The position numbers and the translations under genes are program-made. Under the pieces are notes generated by a model, which worked only from the letters and a program-made list of their open reading frames with translations, was not told the origin of the DNA and made no database searches. From Streptomyces reniochalinae (GTDB taxonomy: Bacteria; Actinomycetota; Actinomycetes; Streptomycetales; Streptomycetaceae): a stretch of DNA of 64,000 nucleotides. The DNA lies in NCBI RefSeq assembly GCF_003323735.1, contig NZ_QOIM01000033.1, positions 62,001 through 126,000 on the forward strand. The letters are read 5' to 3'. Every line of letters starts with the position of its first letter. The stretch's first letter is position 1. Below are positions 7,833 through 16,510 of this stretch, one piece after another.

Positions 7833-10178
7833 TCACTCCCCCAGCTTGGTGAGGATCGGCGGGGTGCGCTCACCACGCACCGTGGTGAAGGAGAGAACGG
7901 CGTGCTCGGGCTGCAACTCGTTGGCCAGATCGGACGCCGACCACCGTTCCCGCTGCTCACTACGGACAGTGACCGACTCGGCCGTCACATGCTTCCCTGT
8001 CGCCAGCCGCCTGACCGCGTGCAGCATCCGCGTGACCGGCTCGTCCGAGACGAGCTGCCGATTGGTCACCGTACGGGTCTGCACCCACTCCGTGCCCCAC
8101 ACCTCGGCGAACCGCTCCGCGTCCCACGGAGTGACCCCCGCACACACCATCCGGCACCCGACCGCGCCCAGCAAAGGGCCACGCAGCGGCTCGGGCACGT
8201 CGTCCAGCGCACGCAACGTGAGCAGCACACCGGCGTGCGCCGAGCGCAGCCGCTGAAGCCCGCGCAACGCCTGAGGCGTGACGGTCTGCGCCGCGTCGTC
8301 CAGCACCAGGCAGGTGAACAGCGACTGGTCGGCCCGCGCCACGGCGCACTCGGTGAACTGCGCCAGCACCAGTCGGGCCAGAATGCGCGACGCCTCCGCG
8401 TGCCCCCGTTCGGGCAGATCCACGCGGACCCTGAGCGGGTGCTCCAGCGCCCGCAGCGAGAAGGGGCGCCGCCCCTCCGCCCTCGGGCTGCCCTCGGGCA
8501 GGAAGAAGTCCGCGAAGGCGGGCCTGTCCAGCAGCGCGATACGGTCGGCCAGCAGCGCGGCCACGTCTCCCGCACGCCCGGACTGGCGCTCGAAGGCGTC
8601 CAGCTCGCGCAGCTGAGCACTCTGCCCCTCAGCGCGCAGGGCGTCCCGCAGCGCGTCGAGCGCTCCCTGAGCACCGTCCAGCAGCTCACGCAGCTCCGGC
8701 ACCGCGGGGAAACGCCGGTGCACCGCCGCGAACGGGCCGATGAGCTGCGCCAGCGCCGTGGCCGCCCGACGGCTGTCCCCGCCGGGCAAGGCCGCGGCCA
8801 GGTCGCCCACCAGCGCCTCGGCCAGCATGCCGGCGGCCTCGTCCGGGTCCGTCGTACCCCCGTACGGGTCCAGGTCGTGAGTGGAGTCCGGGTGCCCCAA
8901 CCGCACGACGAGATCGAAGGACTCGTCGTGCACGAAGTGGGAGCCCGCGGGGCTCACCGCGATCACCGCGGCCTGCCCCGCCAACGCTTGCAAACAGAGC
9001 GACTCCACCACGGGCCGGGCCAGCTTCGTCGTCTTGCCCGTCCCCGGCGGCCCGACAGCCAGCGCCGACGTCCCCAGCAGTGAGGGGTCCAGCGCCACGC
9101 CCGCCCCCCGGTACTCGTGCGGATTGCGCTCCGTGTCGGCGGCCCTGCCGATCCGCACCTGCCGCACCGACAGGTCATGCCGCGCGGCCCTGACAGGGAG
9201 ATCCCGAGCGCCCGAGGGGTGCCGGCAGGCGCCCGCCCCCTCGCTGACCACACCGTCCACGAACGCCGACAAGCGTTGCGGACGCGCGCGCACCGTCTGC
9301 CACGCCCGGTCGATGCGGGCGTGGTCGACGTCCGTCATCCTCCCCGCCCGCAGCTCCGCCGCCAGTCGCTCGGCGGCCTCCCCCGCCCCACCGGACCGCA
9401 GCTCGGGCCACTCGACGGGGTCCAGGTGGGGAGGGGGGGTGGGAGAGGGTTCGGTGACGCGGTCGGGGGTGACGCCTGCCTGGCTGCGTGAACCGTCACC
9501 GCGCAGCAGTGCTCCCGCGCGACGAAGAAGCTCGTCCCATCGGCCGATGCGACCGAAGAAGACCGCCAATCCGACGAACAATGCGGTGCTGTAGAGACGG
9601 GTCGCCCACCCGAAGAGCGTGTGATCTCCACCGGATTCCCGCCAGGAGTCCGGTGTGAGAGCGAGAAGCGGCCATTTCCAGTAGTCGCCCAGATACCCGT
9701 TCCACAGCAACGACCACAGCAGCCAGCCCATCAGGAACGAGACGAGCGCGCCGCTGACGAGTTGCCGGGCGGGGATGCGGTCGGGGTCTTCCGGCGGGCG
9801 CGGTTGGTAACCGCAGCGCCACACGCCGGGCAGGGCGTCGGGGCGGGGCAGGCGTAGCCAGTCGGCGAGCGGGGGCGCGGACTGCGGTGTGCCGGAGGGC
9901 ATGGGAGGTGGCCCGGTCTCCACCCCGTGTGCGCCGATCGCGCCCCCGCCGGCGCCGGTCGTGTCACGCGCCGCGGGTGGCGTGGTGGGTGGCGGTGGCG
10001 CGGGGCGCGCGGGGGGCACGCCGGGGGGAGTCGCGGGGCCGGCGGATGGGGCCTCGGCTGCTGATGGAGGCTCGGCTGGTGAGGGCGGCGCGTAGCGCGG
10101 TGACGGCTCCTGCCATGGGTGAGCGGAGCCGTCCGGACTGCCCGTGCCCTGCTTCCGGTGGGGAAGCCCCATGTCCAT
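7833..10178 (-). CDS. Membrane-bound P-loop ATPase, VirD4/TraG-like
   Basis: 781 aa. Residues 1-115 are a Pro/Ala-rich, probably disordered cytoplasmic region. Two transmembrane helices follow (LVSGALVSFLMGWLLWSLLW, about 140-160, and LYSTALFVGLAVFFG, about 195-210), then a large ATPase domain. Walker A is GPPGTGKTTKLARP; a Walker B-like strand is LFTCLVLDDAAQTV. Two N-terminal helices plus a RecA-like motor resemble type IV coupling proteins (TraG/VirD4), but no relaxase, pilus or mobilisation genes are nearby. A conserved chromosomal role in Streptomyces is likely but unknown to me. The ATG at 10178 has a GAGG site; 10172 is an alternative. Divergent from gabT. Confidence 0.7.
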   Translation of the reverse strand: MDMGLPHRKQGTGSPDGSAHPWQEPSPRYAPPSPAEPPSAAEAPSAGPATPPGVPPARPAPPPPTTPPAARDTTGAGGGAIGAHGVETGPPPMPSGTPQSAPPLADWLRLPRPDALPGVWRCGYQPRPPEDPDRIPARQLVSGALVSFLMGWLLWSLLWNGYLGDYWKWPLLALTPDSWRESGGDHTLFGWATRLYSTALFVGLAVFFGRIGRWDELLRRAGALLRGDGSRSQAGVTPDRVTEPSPTPPPHLDPVEWPELRSGGAGEAAERLAAELRAGRMTDVDHARIDRAWQTVRARPQRLSAFVDGVVSEGAGACRHPSGARDLPVRAARHDLSVRQVRIGRAADTERNPHEYRGAGVALDPSLLGTSALAVGPPGTGKTTKLARPVVESLCLQALAGQAAVIAVSPAGSHFVHDESFDLVVRLGHPDSTHDLDPYGGTTDPDEAAGMLAEALVGDLAAALPGGDSRRAATALAQLIGPFAAVHRRFPAVPELRELLDGAQGALDALRDALRAEGQSAQLRELDAFERQSGRAGDVAALLADRIALLDRPAFADFFLPEGSPRAEGRRPFSLRALEHPLRVRVDLPERGHAEASRILARLVLAQFTECAVARADQSLFTCLVLDDAAQTVTPQALRGLQRLRSAHAGVLLTLRALDDVPEPLRGPLLGAVGCRMVCAGVTPWDAERFAEVWGTEWVQTRTVTNRQLVSDEPVTRMLHAVRRLATGKHVTAESVTVRSEQRERWSASDLANELQPEHAVLSFTTVRGERTPPILTKLGE

Positions 10179-10516
10179 GTGCTGCCTCAGCTCCCTGACG
10201 CCCCGACGTGTCGGCCTGGTGGGGCCGACACCCTCCTGCCTCCAATCTAGCGGCCACCCACCTCAGTTGGTCCACGCCCGCGCCCGCAGGCGGGTCGTTC
10301 GGTGCGCGGGGCCACCGGGAGGCCGCCGTATCGGACGGCGACGCGCAGGGCGGGACGAGGCGGTGGCGGTCGCGTCGGGCTCGCCGCCCCTGCCTCGCCT
10401 ATGTCCGTGGTGGCCAACCGACGCACCACACTTCTCCGGAGCGGAGCATGTGTCGGTCGCGCACGTGCCCCTAGCCTGCGAAGTACGAGACCCCCGTTTC
10501 TCCCGAGGAGTGCGTT
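10179..10516. other. Divergent intergenic region with hairpin
   Basis: This 338-bp spacer carries the promoters of the leftward membrane ATPase and rightward gabT. An 8-bp perfect inverted repeat, TGTCGGCC with a 6-nt loop then GGCCGACA, sits at 10209-10230, just upstream of the ATPase start, and could be an operator or leader hairpin. A smaller CCCGC-AG-GCGGG repeat follows near 10276. No other gene was recognised. Confidence 0.5.
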
Positions 10517-11896
10517 ATGACCGCAATGACTGAACTGTCCGGAGGGCCCACCCTCCCCCAGGAGCGGCGTGTCGTCACCGCCATCCCCGGGCCGAAGTCG
10601 CAGGAGCTGATGGCGCGCAAGCAGGCCTCGGTCGCCAGTGGCGTCGGGACGGTGCTGCCGGTCTTCGCTCGGCGTGCGGGCGGCGGTGTCCTGGAGGACG
10701 TGGACGGGAACTCGTTCATCGACCTCGGCTCCGGCATCGCCGTGACCTCGGTCGGCAACAGCGCGGAAGCCGTGGTGCGCCGCGCGACGGAGCAGCTCAA
10801 CGATTTCACGCACACCTGTGCGATGGTGGCGCCGTACGAGCCGTACGTGCGGGTCTGTGAGGAGTTGGCCGCGCTCACGCCCGGAGACCACGCGAAGAAG
10901 AGCGCGCTGTTCAACTCGGGCGCGGAAGCGGTCGAGAACGCCGTGAAGGTCGCCCGTGCGCACACCGGACGCCAGGCTGTCGTCGTCTTCGACCACGGCT
11001 ACCACGGCCGGACCAACCTGACGATGGCGCTCACGTCCAAGAACATGCCGTACAAGCACAGCTTCGGCCCGTTCGCGCCCGAGGTGTACCGCGTCCCCGT
11101 CGCCTACCCCTACCGCTGGCTGACCGGCCCGGAGAACTGCGCCGAGGAGGCGGCGGCCCAGGCCATCGATCAGATCACCAAGCAGATCGGCGCCGACAAC
11201 GTCGCGGCGATCATCATCGAACCGGTGCTGGGCGAGGGCGGCTTCATCGTCCCGGCGAAGGGCTTCCTTCCGCGCATCCAGCAGTTCGCGCGGGACAACG
11301 GCATCGTCTTCGTGGCGGACGAGATCCAGTCGGGCTTCTGCCGCACGGGCCAGTGGTTCGCGTGTGAGGACGAGGGGCTCGTCCCGGACCTGATCACCAC
11401 GGCCAAGGGCATCGCGGGCGGCCTGCCGCTGGCGGCCGTCACCGGACGCGCCGAGATCATGGACTCCGCGCACAGCGGCGGGCTCGGCGGCACCTACGGC
11501 GGCAACCCTGTGGCGTGCGCGGCGGCGCTCGGTTCGATCGAGACGATGCGTGAACTCGACCTGCCGGCCAAGGCCCGCCGCATCGAGGAGATCATGAAGC
11601 CGCGGCTGGAGAAGATCGCGGAGCAGTCCGGCATCATCGGTGAGGTGCGCGGGCGCGGTGCGATGCTCGCCATCGAGCTGGTCAAGCCCGGCGGCAAGGA
11701 GCCCGACCCGGAGGCCACCGCGGCGCTCGCCAAAGCCTGCCACCAGCAGGGGTTGCTCGTCCTGACGACCGGTACGTACAGCAACGTGGTCCGTTTCCTG
11801 CCGCCGCTGGTCATCGGCGAGGACCTGCTCAACGAGGGCCTCGACATCCTGGAGGACGCGCTCTCGGGAATGGTGAGGGCCGACGGGGCTCGGTGA
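10517..11896 (+). CDS. gabT: 4-aminobutyrate aminotransferase
   Basis: 459 aa, class III PLP-dependent aminotransferase. It transfers the amino group of GABA to 2-oxoglutarate, giving succinate semialdehyde and glutamate. Visible: the PLP phosphate site (FNSGAEAVENAVKVAR), VFDHGYHGRTN, IIEPVLGEGG, FVADEIQSGF with the cofactor-binding Asp, and the Schiff-base Lys at about residue 297 in TTAKGIAGG. Length and motifs match GabT throughout. The ATG follows GAGGAG at good spacing. It is monocistronic, ending in a strong hairpin (11929-11966). The PucR regulator and an aldehyde dehydrogenase nearby fit the next GABA-degradation step. Confidence 0.93.
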   Translation: MTAMTELSGGPTLPQERRVVTAIPGPKSQELMARKQASVASGVGTVLPVFARRAGGGVLEDVDGNSFIDLGSGIAVTSVGNSAEAVVRRATEQLNDFTHTCAMVAPYEPYVRVCEELAALTPGDHAKKSALFNSGAEAVENAVKVARAHTGRQAVVVFDHGYHGRTNLTMALTSKNMPYKHSFGPFAPEVYRVPVAYPYRWLTGPENCAEEAAAQAIDQITKQIGADNVAAIIIEPVLGEGGFIVPAKGFLPRIQQFARDNGIVFVADEIQSGFCRTGQWFACEDEGLVPDLITTAKGIAGGLPLAAVTGRAEIMDSAHSGGLGGTYGGNPVACAAALGSIETMRELDLPAKARRIEEIMKPRLEKIAEQSGIIGEVRGRGAMLAIELVKPGGKEPDPEATAALAKACHQQGLLVLTTGTYSNVVRFLPPLVIGEDLLNEGLDILEDALSGMVRADGAR

Positions 11897-11928
11897 CGCA
11901 CCCACCGAAAGTTCGGTGCCCCACCCAC

Positions 11929-11966
11929 CGGAAGTGCGGGCGCTCGCTCAGGCGCCCGCACTTCCG
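11929..11966 (+). terminator. Perfect-stem terminator after gabT
   Basis: Fifteen-base perfect arms (CGGAAGTGCGGGCGC and its complement) around an 8-nt loop, 33 bp after the gabT stop. There is no U-tract, as is common for actinobacterial terminators. Confidence 0.8.
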
Positions 11967-12391
11967 CGTCCCCGCACGCCCCCTCTTCCGCATGCCCCTT
12001 TCCACGTTACCGACCACCCGGGCGACCCCCCGGTAACGTGATGTCTCAGCGGCCGGCGTCGAAGCGTCCTGCTGTGTCCGTTGTGGCGCGTTGACCAGCA
12101 GGGGAGCGGTGCCGGTGAAGAATGTGTGCGGGGCCGATGTCCGGTGCGTGTCCCGTCTGTCGGGTCGCGCTCGCCTGCCGTACGGTCTTCCGTGTTGCCG
12201 GAACGCGGGGAGGAACCACCCCGGTGTCCCGGCCCGAGCCCGTCTTTCCCCGAGACCGGCCCGGTCGTGCCCTCGCGCACGTATCTCCTCGATCGGATGA
12301 CGGCTTGTCCCACACCCCCCGGGACCTGCGCGAGCCCGGTCGAGACGGCCGCCCCGGAATCCCCCCGGTTCCTGGGCGGCCCAGCACGTCG
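11967..12391. other. Spacer between gabT and PAP2 gene
   Basis: About 425 bp without a convincing gene. It holds a 10-bp perfect inverted repeat, CACGTTACCG (12003-12012) and CGGTAACGTG (12031-12040), with an 18-nt loop. This could be a binding site or a second terminator. The PAP2 promoter should lie between it and 12392. Reading frames here lack homology and good start sites. Confidence 0.5.
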
Positions 12392-13060
12392 ATGACCGAT
12401 TCCCCCCGCTCGCCTTCCGCTGTTCCCGTACTGCGGCTGATCGCTTGCCTGCTGTGCGGTGTTCTCTTCTCGCTGTCCACCTGGCAGGTGTGCGCGCGAG
12501 GGCAGCTGGTCCGCTGGGACGAGGAGTTGAGTGACGGCATGCGGGCGGCCGCTCCTTCCCGGACGGCGGCCGAGTCGCTGTCGGACGTCGGCAACATGAC
12601 GGTGGCTCTACCGGTGCTCGCCGCCGCCATGGCTCTCGCGCTCTGGCTCACCCGGGGCCGCGGCTGGCGGCCGGTGCTCTGTTACGTCTCGGCCATGGTC
12701 GTCATGGCGCTGGTCGTCACGGGGGTGAAGAGCTGGACGGACCGTACGGGGCCCCTGGGAGGCGGCGGCTTCTACCCTTCGGGGCATGCCGCCACCACCA
12801 CGGTGGCTCTCGGCGGAGCGCTGCTTGTCGTGGCCGCCTGGCTCCCCCGCGCGCTGCTGGTCGTGGCGTGGACGGGTGTCGTGGTGCTCTCCCTGGGCAA
12901 CGGGCTGGGGCTGGTGTGGCGGGGCTACCACTGGCCGCTGGATGTGGTGGCCAGTTGGTGCCTCAGCGTGCTGCTGCTCTCTTCAGCCGCCGCTTTTGCC
13001 CGCCGTACGTCTCGTTCCGCACGCCGTGCTCCCCCTCCCGCCTCGGAGTCCCCGGCCTGA
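12392..13060 (+). CDS. PAP2-superfamily membrane phosphatase
   Basis: 222 aa, about five to six transmembrane helices. The acid-phosphatase motifs appear in the usual order: a K...R block in VKSWTDRTGP (shorter than the textbook K-x6-RP), PSGHA in FYPSGHAATT, and R-x3-H-x4-D in WRGYHWPLDV. The active site is expected on the outer face of the membrane, acting on lipid phosphates such as phosphatidate or undecaprenyl pyrophosphate; the substrate cannot be told. The start MTDSPRSP at 12392 is chosen because it directly precedes the first helix; the ribosome-binding site is weak and upstream GTGs are possible. It converges on the FAD oxidoreductase with a 34-bp gap. Confidence 0.75.
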   Translation: MTDSPRSPSAVPVLRLIACLLCGVLFSLSTWQVCARGQLVRWDEELSDGMRAAAPSRTAAESLSDVGNMTVALPVLAAAMALALWLTRGRGWRPVLCYVSAMVVMALVVTGVKSWTDRTGPLGGGGFYPSGHAATTTVALGGALLVVAAWLPRALLVVAWTGVVVLSLGNGLGLVWRGYHWPLDVVASWCLSVLLLSSAAAFARRTSRSARRAPPPASESPA

Positions 13061-13094
13061 GCCGCCGGGCCGACGCTCGCATGTCGCACGGCCG

Positions 13095-14519
13095 TCAGCT
13101 GTCGAAGCCCATGCCGACCTTGTCCATGGCTTTCAGCCACAGGTTGCGCCGTCCCGCCTGGGCGTCCGAGCGGGCCAGCGACCACTGGGTGATGCCGATA
13201 CCGGCCCAGCGCACCGGTTCGGGCGGGAAGGGCAGCGGCTTCTTGCGGACCATCTCCAGTGCGGTGCGCTCGGTGCGTCGGCCGGCGAGGAGGTCGAGCA
13301 TGACCTCGGCGCCGAAGCGGGTGGCACCGACGCCGAGTCCCGTGTAGCCGAGCGCGTAGCTGACGCGCCCCTCCATGGCGGTGCCGAAGAAGGGCGAGAA
13401 GCGCGAACAGGTGTCGATGGCACCGCCCCAGCGGTGGCTGAAACGCAGGCCCTCCAGCTGTGGGAAGCAGCGGAAGAAGTGCTGGGCGAGCTTGGCGAAC
13501 GTTTCGGGGCGCTGGTGGTACTCGCGGGAGATCCGGCTGCCGTAGTGGTACAGCACGTCGTAGCCGCCCCACAGGATGCGCTTGTCGGGGGTGATGCGGA
13601 AGTAGTGGAAGTGGTTGGCGCTGTCACCGAGGCCCTGGCGGTTGTGCCAGCCGATGGCGGCGTGCTGGTCGTCGCTGAGCGGTTCCGTCATCAGGGCGTA
13701 GTCGTAGACAGGGACGACGAAAGGCCGTACCCGGCGCAGAAGGGAGGGAAACGCGTTGGTGCCGAGGGCGACCTGCCGTGCACAGACGCGCCCGTAGGGG
13801 GTGGCGACGGCCACCTCGGACCCTCGGGTGTCCAGCCGGGTGGCCGGCGTGTGTTCGTAGAAGCGGACGCCCGCCTGTGCGCAGGCGCGCTTGAGACCCC
13901 AGGCCATGCGGGCGGGGTTGAGCATAGCGACGCCGGTGCGGTCCCACAGGCCCGCCAGGAAGGTGGGCGAGTCGACCTCGGCGCGCAGGGCGCTCTCGTC
14001 CAGGAAGGTCAGCCCCTCCCCCACGCCGCGTTCCCGCGCCTCGTGTGCCCACTCCTCCAGTTCGGCCACCTGGTGGGGCTCGGTGGCCACACTGATCTCG
14101 CCCGTGCGTTCGAAGTCGCAGTCGAGGCCGTAGCGCGTGACGGCCTTTTCGATCGCGTCGAGGTTGCGCTGCCCAAGCCGCTCCAGCTGGCCGATCTCGT
14201 CGGGCCAGCGGGCGAGCCCGTTGCCGAATCCGTGGGTGAGGGAGGCCGCGCAGAAGCCGCCGTTGCGCCCTGAGGCGGCCCAGCCGACCTCCTCGCTCTC
14301 GACGAGCACCACGTCGCGCCGGGGGTCGCGCTCCTTGGCGAGCAGTGCCGTCCACAGCCCGCTGTAGCCGCCGCCGACGACGAGCAGGTCGCAGCGCTCG
14401 TCACCGATGAGGGCGGGGCGCGCGGTCGGGCGGTATGCGGGGTCGTCCAGCCAGAACGGCACGGGCTGGGCGTCGGCGAGAGAGCGGAGGGCAGCTGGAG
14501 AGGCCACGGCATCGCTCAC
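13095..14519 (-). CDS. FAD-dependent amine oxidoreductase (PuuB/DadA type)
   Basis: 474 aa, glycine-oxidase/DAO superfamily. A Rossmann GxGxxG motif lies near the N-terminus (LLVVGGGYSGLWTAL) and a C-terminal FAD-contact block reads ALGYTGLGVGATRFG. It is the last gene of the polyamine-transport operon, which points to oxidation of a polyamine or its gamma-glutamyl derivative to an aldehyde, as PuuB does in E. coli; that substrate is inferred from context. The GTG at 14519 is preceded by AAGGAG at 9 nt, making it better than an upstream in-frame ATG at 14546. The 96-bp gap to potC contains a small hairpin. Confidence 0.8.
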   Translation of the reverse strand: MSDAVASPAALRSLADAQPVPFWLDDPAYRPTARPALIGDERCDLLVVGGGYSGLWTALLAKERDPRRDVVLVESEEVGWAASGRNGGFCAASLTHGFGNGLARWPDEIGQLERLGQRNLDAIEKAVTRYGLDCDFERTGEISVATEPHQVAELEEWAHEARERGVGEGLTFLDESALRAEVDSPTFLAGLWDRTGVAMLNPARMAWGLKRACAQAGVRFYEHTPATRLDTRGSEVAVATPYGRVCARQVALGTNAFPSLLRRVRPFVVPVYDYALMTEPLSDDQHAAIGWHNRQGLGDSANHFHYFRITPDKRILWGGYDVLYHYGSRISREYHQRPETFAKLAQHFFRCFPQLEGLRFSHRWGGAIDTCSRFSPFFGTAMEGRVSYALGYTGLGVGATRFGAEVMLDLLAGRRTERTALEMVRKKPLPFPPEPVRWAGIGITQWSLARSDAQAGRRNLWLKAMDKVGMGFDS

Positions 14520-14578
14520 GGTTATCGGCTCCTTGTTCTCATACACGAGGGCGGCCCCGCGACTGCGGAGTTCGCCCC

Positions 14579-14600
14579 GGCGAGCGGGCTTCGGCTCGCC
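14579..14600 (-). terminator. Small hairpin after potC
   Basis: GGCGAGC and GCTCGCC, 7-bp perfect arms around an 8-nt loop, between the potC stop and the oxidoreductase start. It is too weak to be a sure terminator and may stabilise the potC 3' end or attenuate the last gene. Confidence 0.4.
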
Positions 14601-14615
14601 ATGGAGGGGGCGGCG

Positions 14616-15539
14616 TCAGGACTTCTTGCGCCGGCTCGCCACGATCTGGCCGCCGAGCACGATCGCGACGGCCAGGACGAACATCGCCGATCCGATGACG
14701 TTCACCTGCACCGGCACGCCGCGCTGTGCGGCACCCCACACGAACATCGGGAAGGTGACGGTCGAGGGGCCCGCGTTGAACTGGGTGATGATGAAGTCGT
14801 CGAACGAGAGCGCGAAGCTGAGCATGGCCCCGGCGGCGATACCGGGTGCCGCGAGCGGCAGCGTGACGCGCCAGAACGTCTGGAAGGGACCGGCGTACAG
14901 GTCGCGTGCGGCTTCCTCGAGCCGGGGATCCATGCTCATCACACGCGCCTTGACCGCGACGACGACGAAGCTGAGGCAGAACATGACGTGCGCGATGAGA
15001 ATCGTCCAGAAGCCGAACTCGATGCGCATGTTGAGGAACAGGGTGCCCAGGGAGGCGGCCATCACGACCTCGGGCATGGCCATCGGCAGGAAGATCAGCG
15101 CGTTGGTGGCGCTCTTGCCGCGGAAGCGGTAGCGGGCGAGCGCGAAGGCGGCGACGGTTCCGAACGCGGTGGCGAGCAGCGTCGCGAGCACCGCGATGCG
15201 GAGACTGAGCCCGAGCGAGCCGCACAGGTTGGCGACCCCGCAGGGGTCCGTCCAGGCGTCCGTGGAGAAGGTCTGCCAGGCGTAGTTGAACCGCCCTGCG
15301 GGCTTGTTGAAGGAGAACAGCAGGACGACCAGGTTCGGCAGCAGCAGGTACGCCAGTGCGGCGCACCCGGCCATGACGACGGCGTTCCGGCGCAGCCGGC
15401 GCAACAGCGCACCCAGGGACCGCGAGGAAGCCGGCCAGGGGGAGGCGGTGGCGGATCCGGTGGCGGACAGGGCAGCGGTCCTGGGGGCGGACGCGTGGTC
15501 GGTGGGCTCGGGGGCGGGCGATGCGGTGGACGTCGGCAT
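14616..15539 (-). CDS. potC: Polyamine ABC transporter permease PotC
   Basis: 307 aa. An Ala/Ser/Pro-rich head of about 50 residues precedes six predicted helices, starting with AALAYLLLPNLVVLLF. The cytoplasmic EAA loop that docks on the ATPase is clear ([22 protein letters not shown]). Position as second permease after potB and the FDDFIITQF block typical of PotC identify it. The ATG overlaps the potB stop by one base (TGATG), so translation is coupled. With PotB it forms the membrane channel for putrescine/spermidine uptake. Confidence 0.88.
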   Translation of the reverse strand: MPTSTASPAPEPTDHASAPRTAALSATGSATASPWPASSRSLGALLRRLRRNAVVMAGCAALAYLLLPNLVVLLFSFNKPAGRFNYAWQTFSTDAWTDPCGVANLCGSLGLSLRIAVLATLLATAFGTVAAFALARYRFRGKSATNALIFLPMAMPEVVMAASLGTLFLNMRIEFGFWTILIAHVMFCLSFVVVAVKARVMSMDPRLEEAARDLYAGPFQTFWRVTLPLAAPGIAAGAMLSFALSFDDFIITQFNAGPSTVTFPMFVWGAAQRGVPVQVNVIGSAMFVLAVAIVLGGQIVASRRKKS

Positions 15540-16510
15540 CAGACGAGTTCCTCCGTTCCCGCCTTGCGCATGTAGGCGCTGACCATGATCAGGATGAGGG
15601 CCATCAGGAGGAAGGACATCGCTGCCGCCGTCGGATAGTCCAGGACGTTGAGGAACTGCTTCTGGATGGCGTTGCCGACCATCTGTTCGTTCGGAGAGCC
15701 CAGGAGCTGTGCGTTGATGTAGTCGCCCGAGGCCGGGATGAAGGTGAGCAGCGTGCCCGCCACCACGCCCGGCAGCGAGAGCGGGAACGTCACCTTCCGG
15801 AAGGTGGTGGCCGGCGTGGCGTACAGGTCGCGGGCGGCCTCGTGCAGCGAGGTGTCGATCCGCTCCAGCGAGCTGTACAGCGGCAGGATCATGAACGGGA
15901 GGAAGTTGTAGGTGAGTCCGCAGACGACCGCGAGGGGCGTGGCGAGCAGCCGTTCGTCACCGGTCAGCCCCAGCCGGCTCGTCAGGTCGAGCACGTGGAG
16001 GGAGCTGAGGGCGCCGACGACGGGTCCGCCGTCGGACAGGATCGTCTTCCACGCCAGGGTGCGGATGAGGAAGCTGGTGAAGAACGGCGCGATCACCATC
16101 ACCAGCACCAGGTTGCGCCACCGTCCGGCCCTGAAAGCGATCATGTAGGCGAGCGGGTAGCCGATCGCCAGGCAGAGGGCCGTGGCGGTGGCCGCGTAGC
16201 CGAACGAACGGAGGAAGTGCTCGCCGTAGGCGGCCAGCGCGTCGCTGTAGTTGGAGAACCGCCAGGTGACCCGGAACCCCTCCTCCAGGGAACCGCTCTG
16301 GACCGAGGTGGAGGCCTGGTAGAAGAGCGGCGCGACGAAGAAGACGGCGAGCCACAGCCCGGCGGGCAGCAGCAGCCAGTACGGGGTCAGCCTGCGCCGC
16401 CCGCCCCCGCCCGGGCCGGCACCGGGCCCCGCCCCGTCGTCCGAGCCCGCGCCGCCCTGCGGCGCCGACGGCGTCTCGGAGGTCCCCGCAAGGGGCGCCA
16501 GGGCCGTCAC
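15539..16510 (-). CDS. potB: Polyamine ABC transporter permease PotB
   Basis: 323 aa from the GTG at 16510, which overlaps the potA stop as GTGA. After a Gly/Pro-rich head, the first helix is [20 protein letters not shown]. The EAA loop reads [27 protein letters not shown] and the preceding [14 protein letters not shown] block is typical of PotB/PotH. The reading frame extends much further upstream, but that part is antisense to nothing useful and overlaps potA. It is the third gene in the potD-A-B-C order. Confidence 0.88.
   Translation of the reverse strand: MTALAPLAGTSETPSAPQGGAGSDDGAGPGAGPGGGGRRRLTPYWLLLPAGLWLAVFFVAPLFYQASTSVQSGSLEEGFRVTWRFSNYSDALAAYGEHFLRSFGYAATATALCLAIGYPLAYMIAFRAGRWRNLVLVMVIAPFFTSFLIRTLAWKTILSDGGPVVGALSSLHVLDLTSRLGLTGDERLLATPLAVVCGLTYNFLPFMILPLYSSLERIDTSLHEAARDLYATPATTFRKVTFPLSLPGVVAGTLLTFIPASGDYINAQLLGSPNEQMVGNAIQKQFLNVLDYPTAAAMSFLLMALILIMVSAYMRKAGTEELV

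Noticed and set aside
6183..9083. A 966-residue open frame on the plus strand
   Set aside because: It is antisense to the PucR and membrane-ATPase genes, has no domain, and is low-complexity Arg/Gly-rich. High GC keeps such shadow frames open.
7833..10178. Part of an integrated conjugative element
   Set aside because: Only the TraG-like ATPase is present; no integrase, relaxase, replication gene or attachment-site repeat nearby, and neighbours are core metabolic genes.
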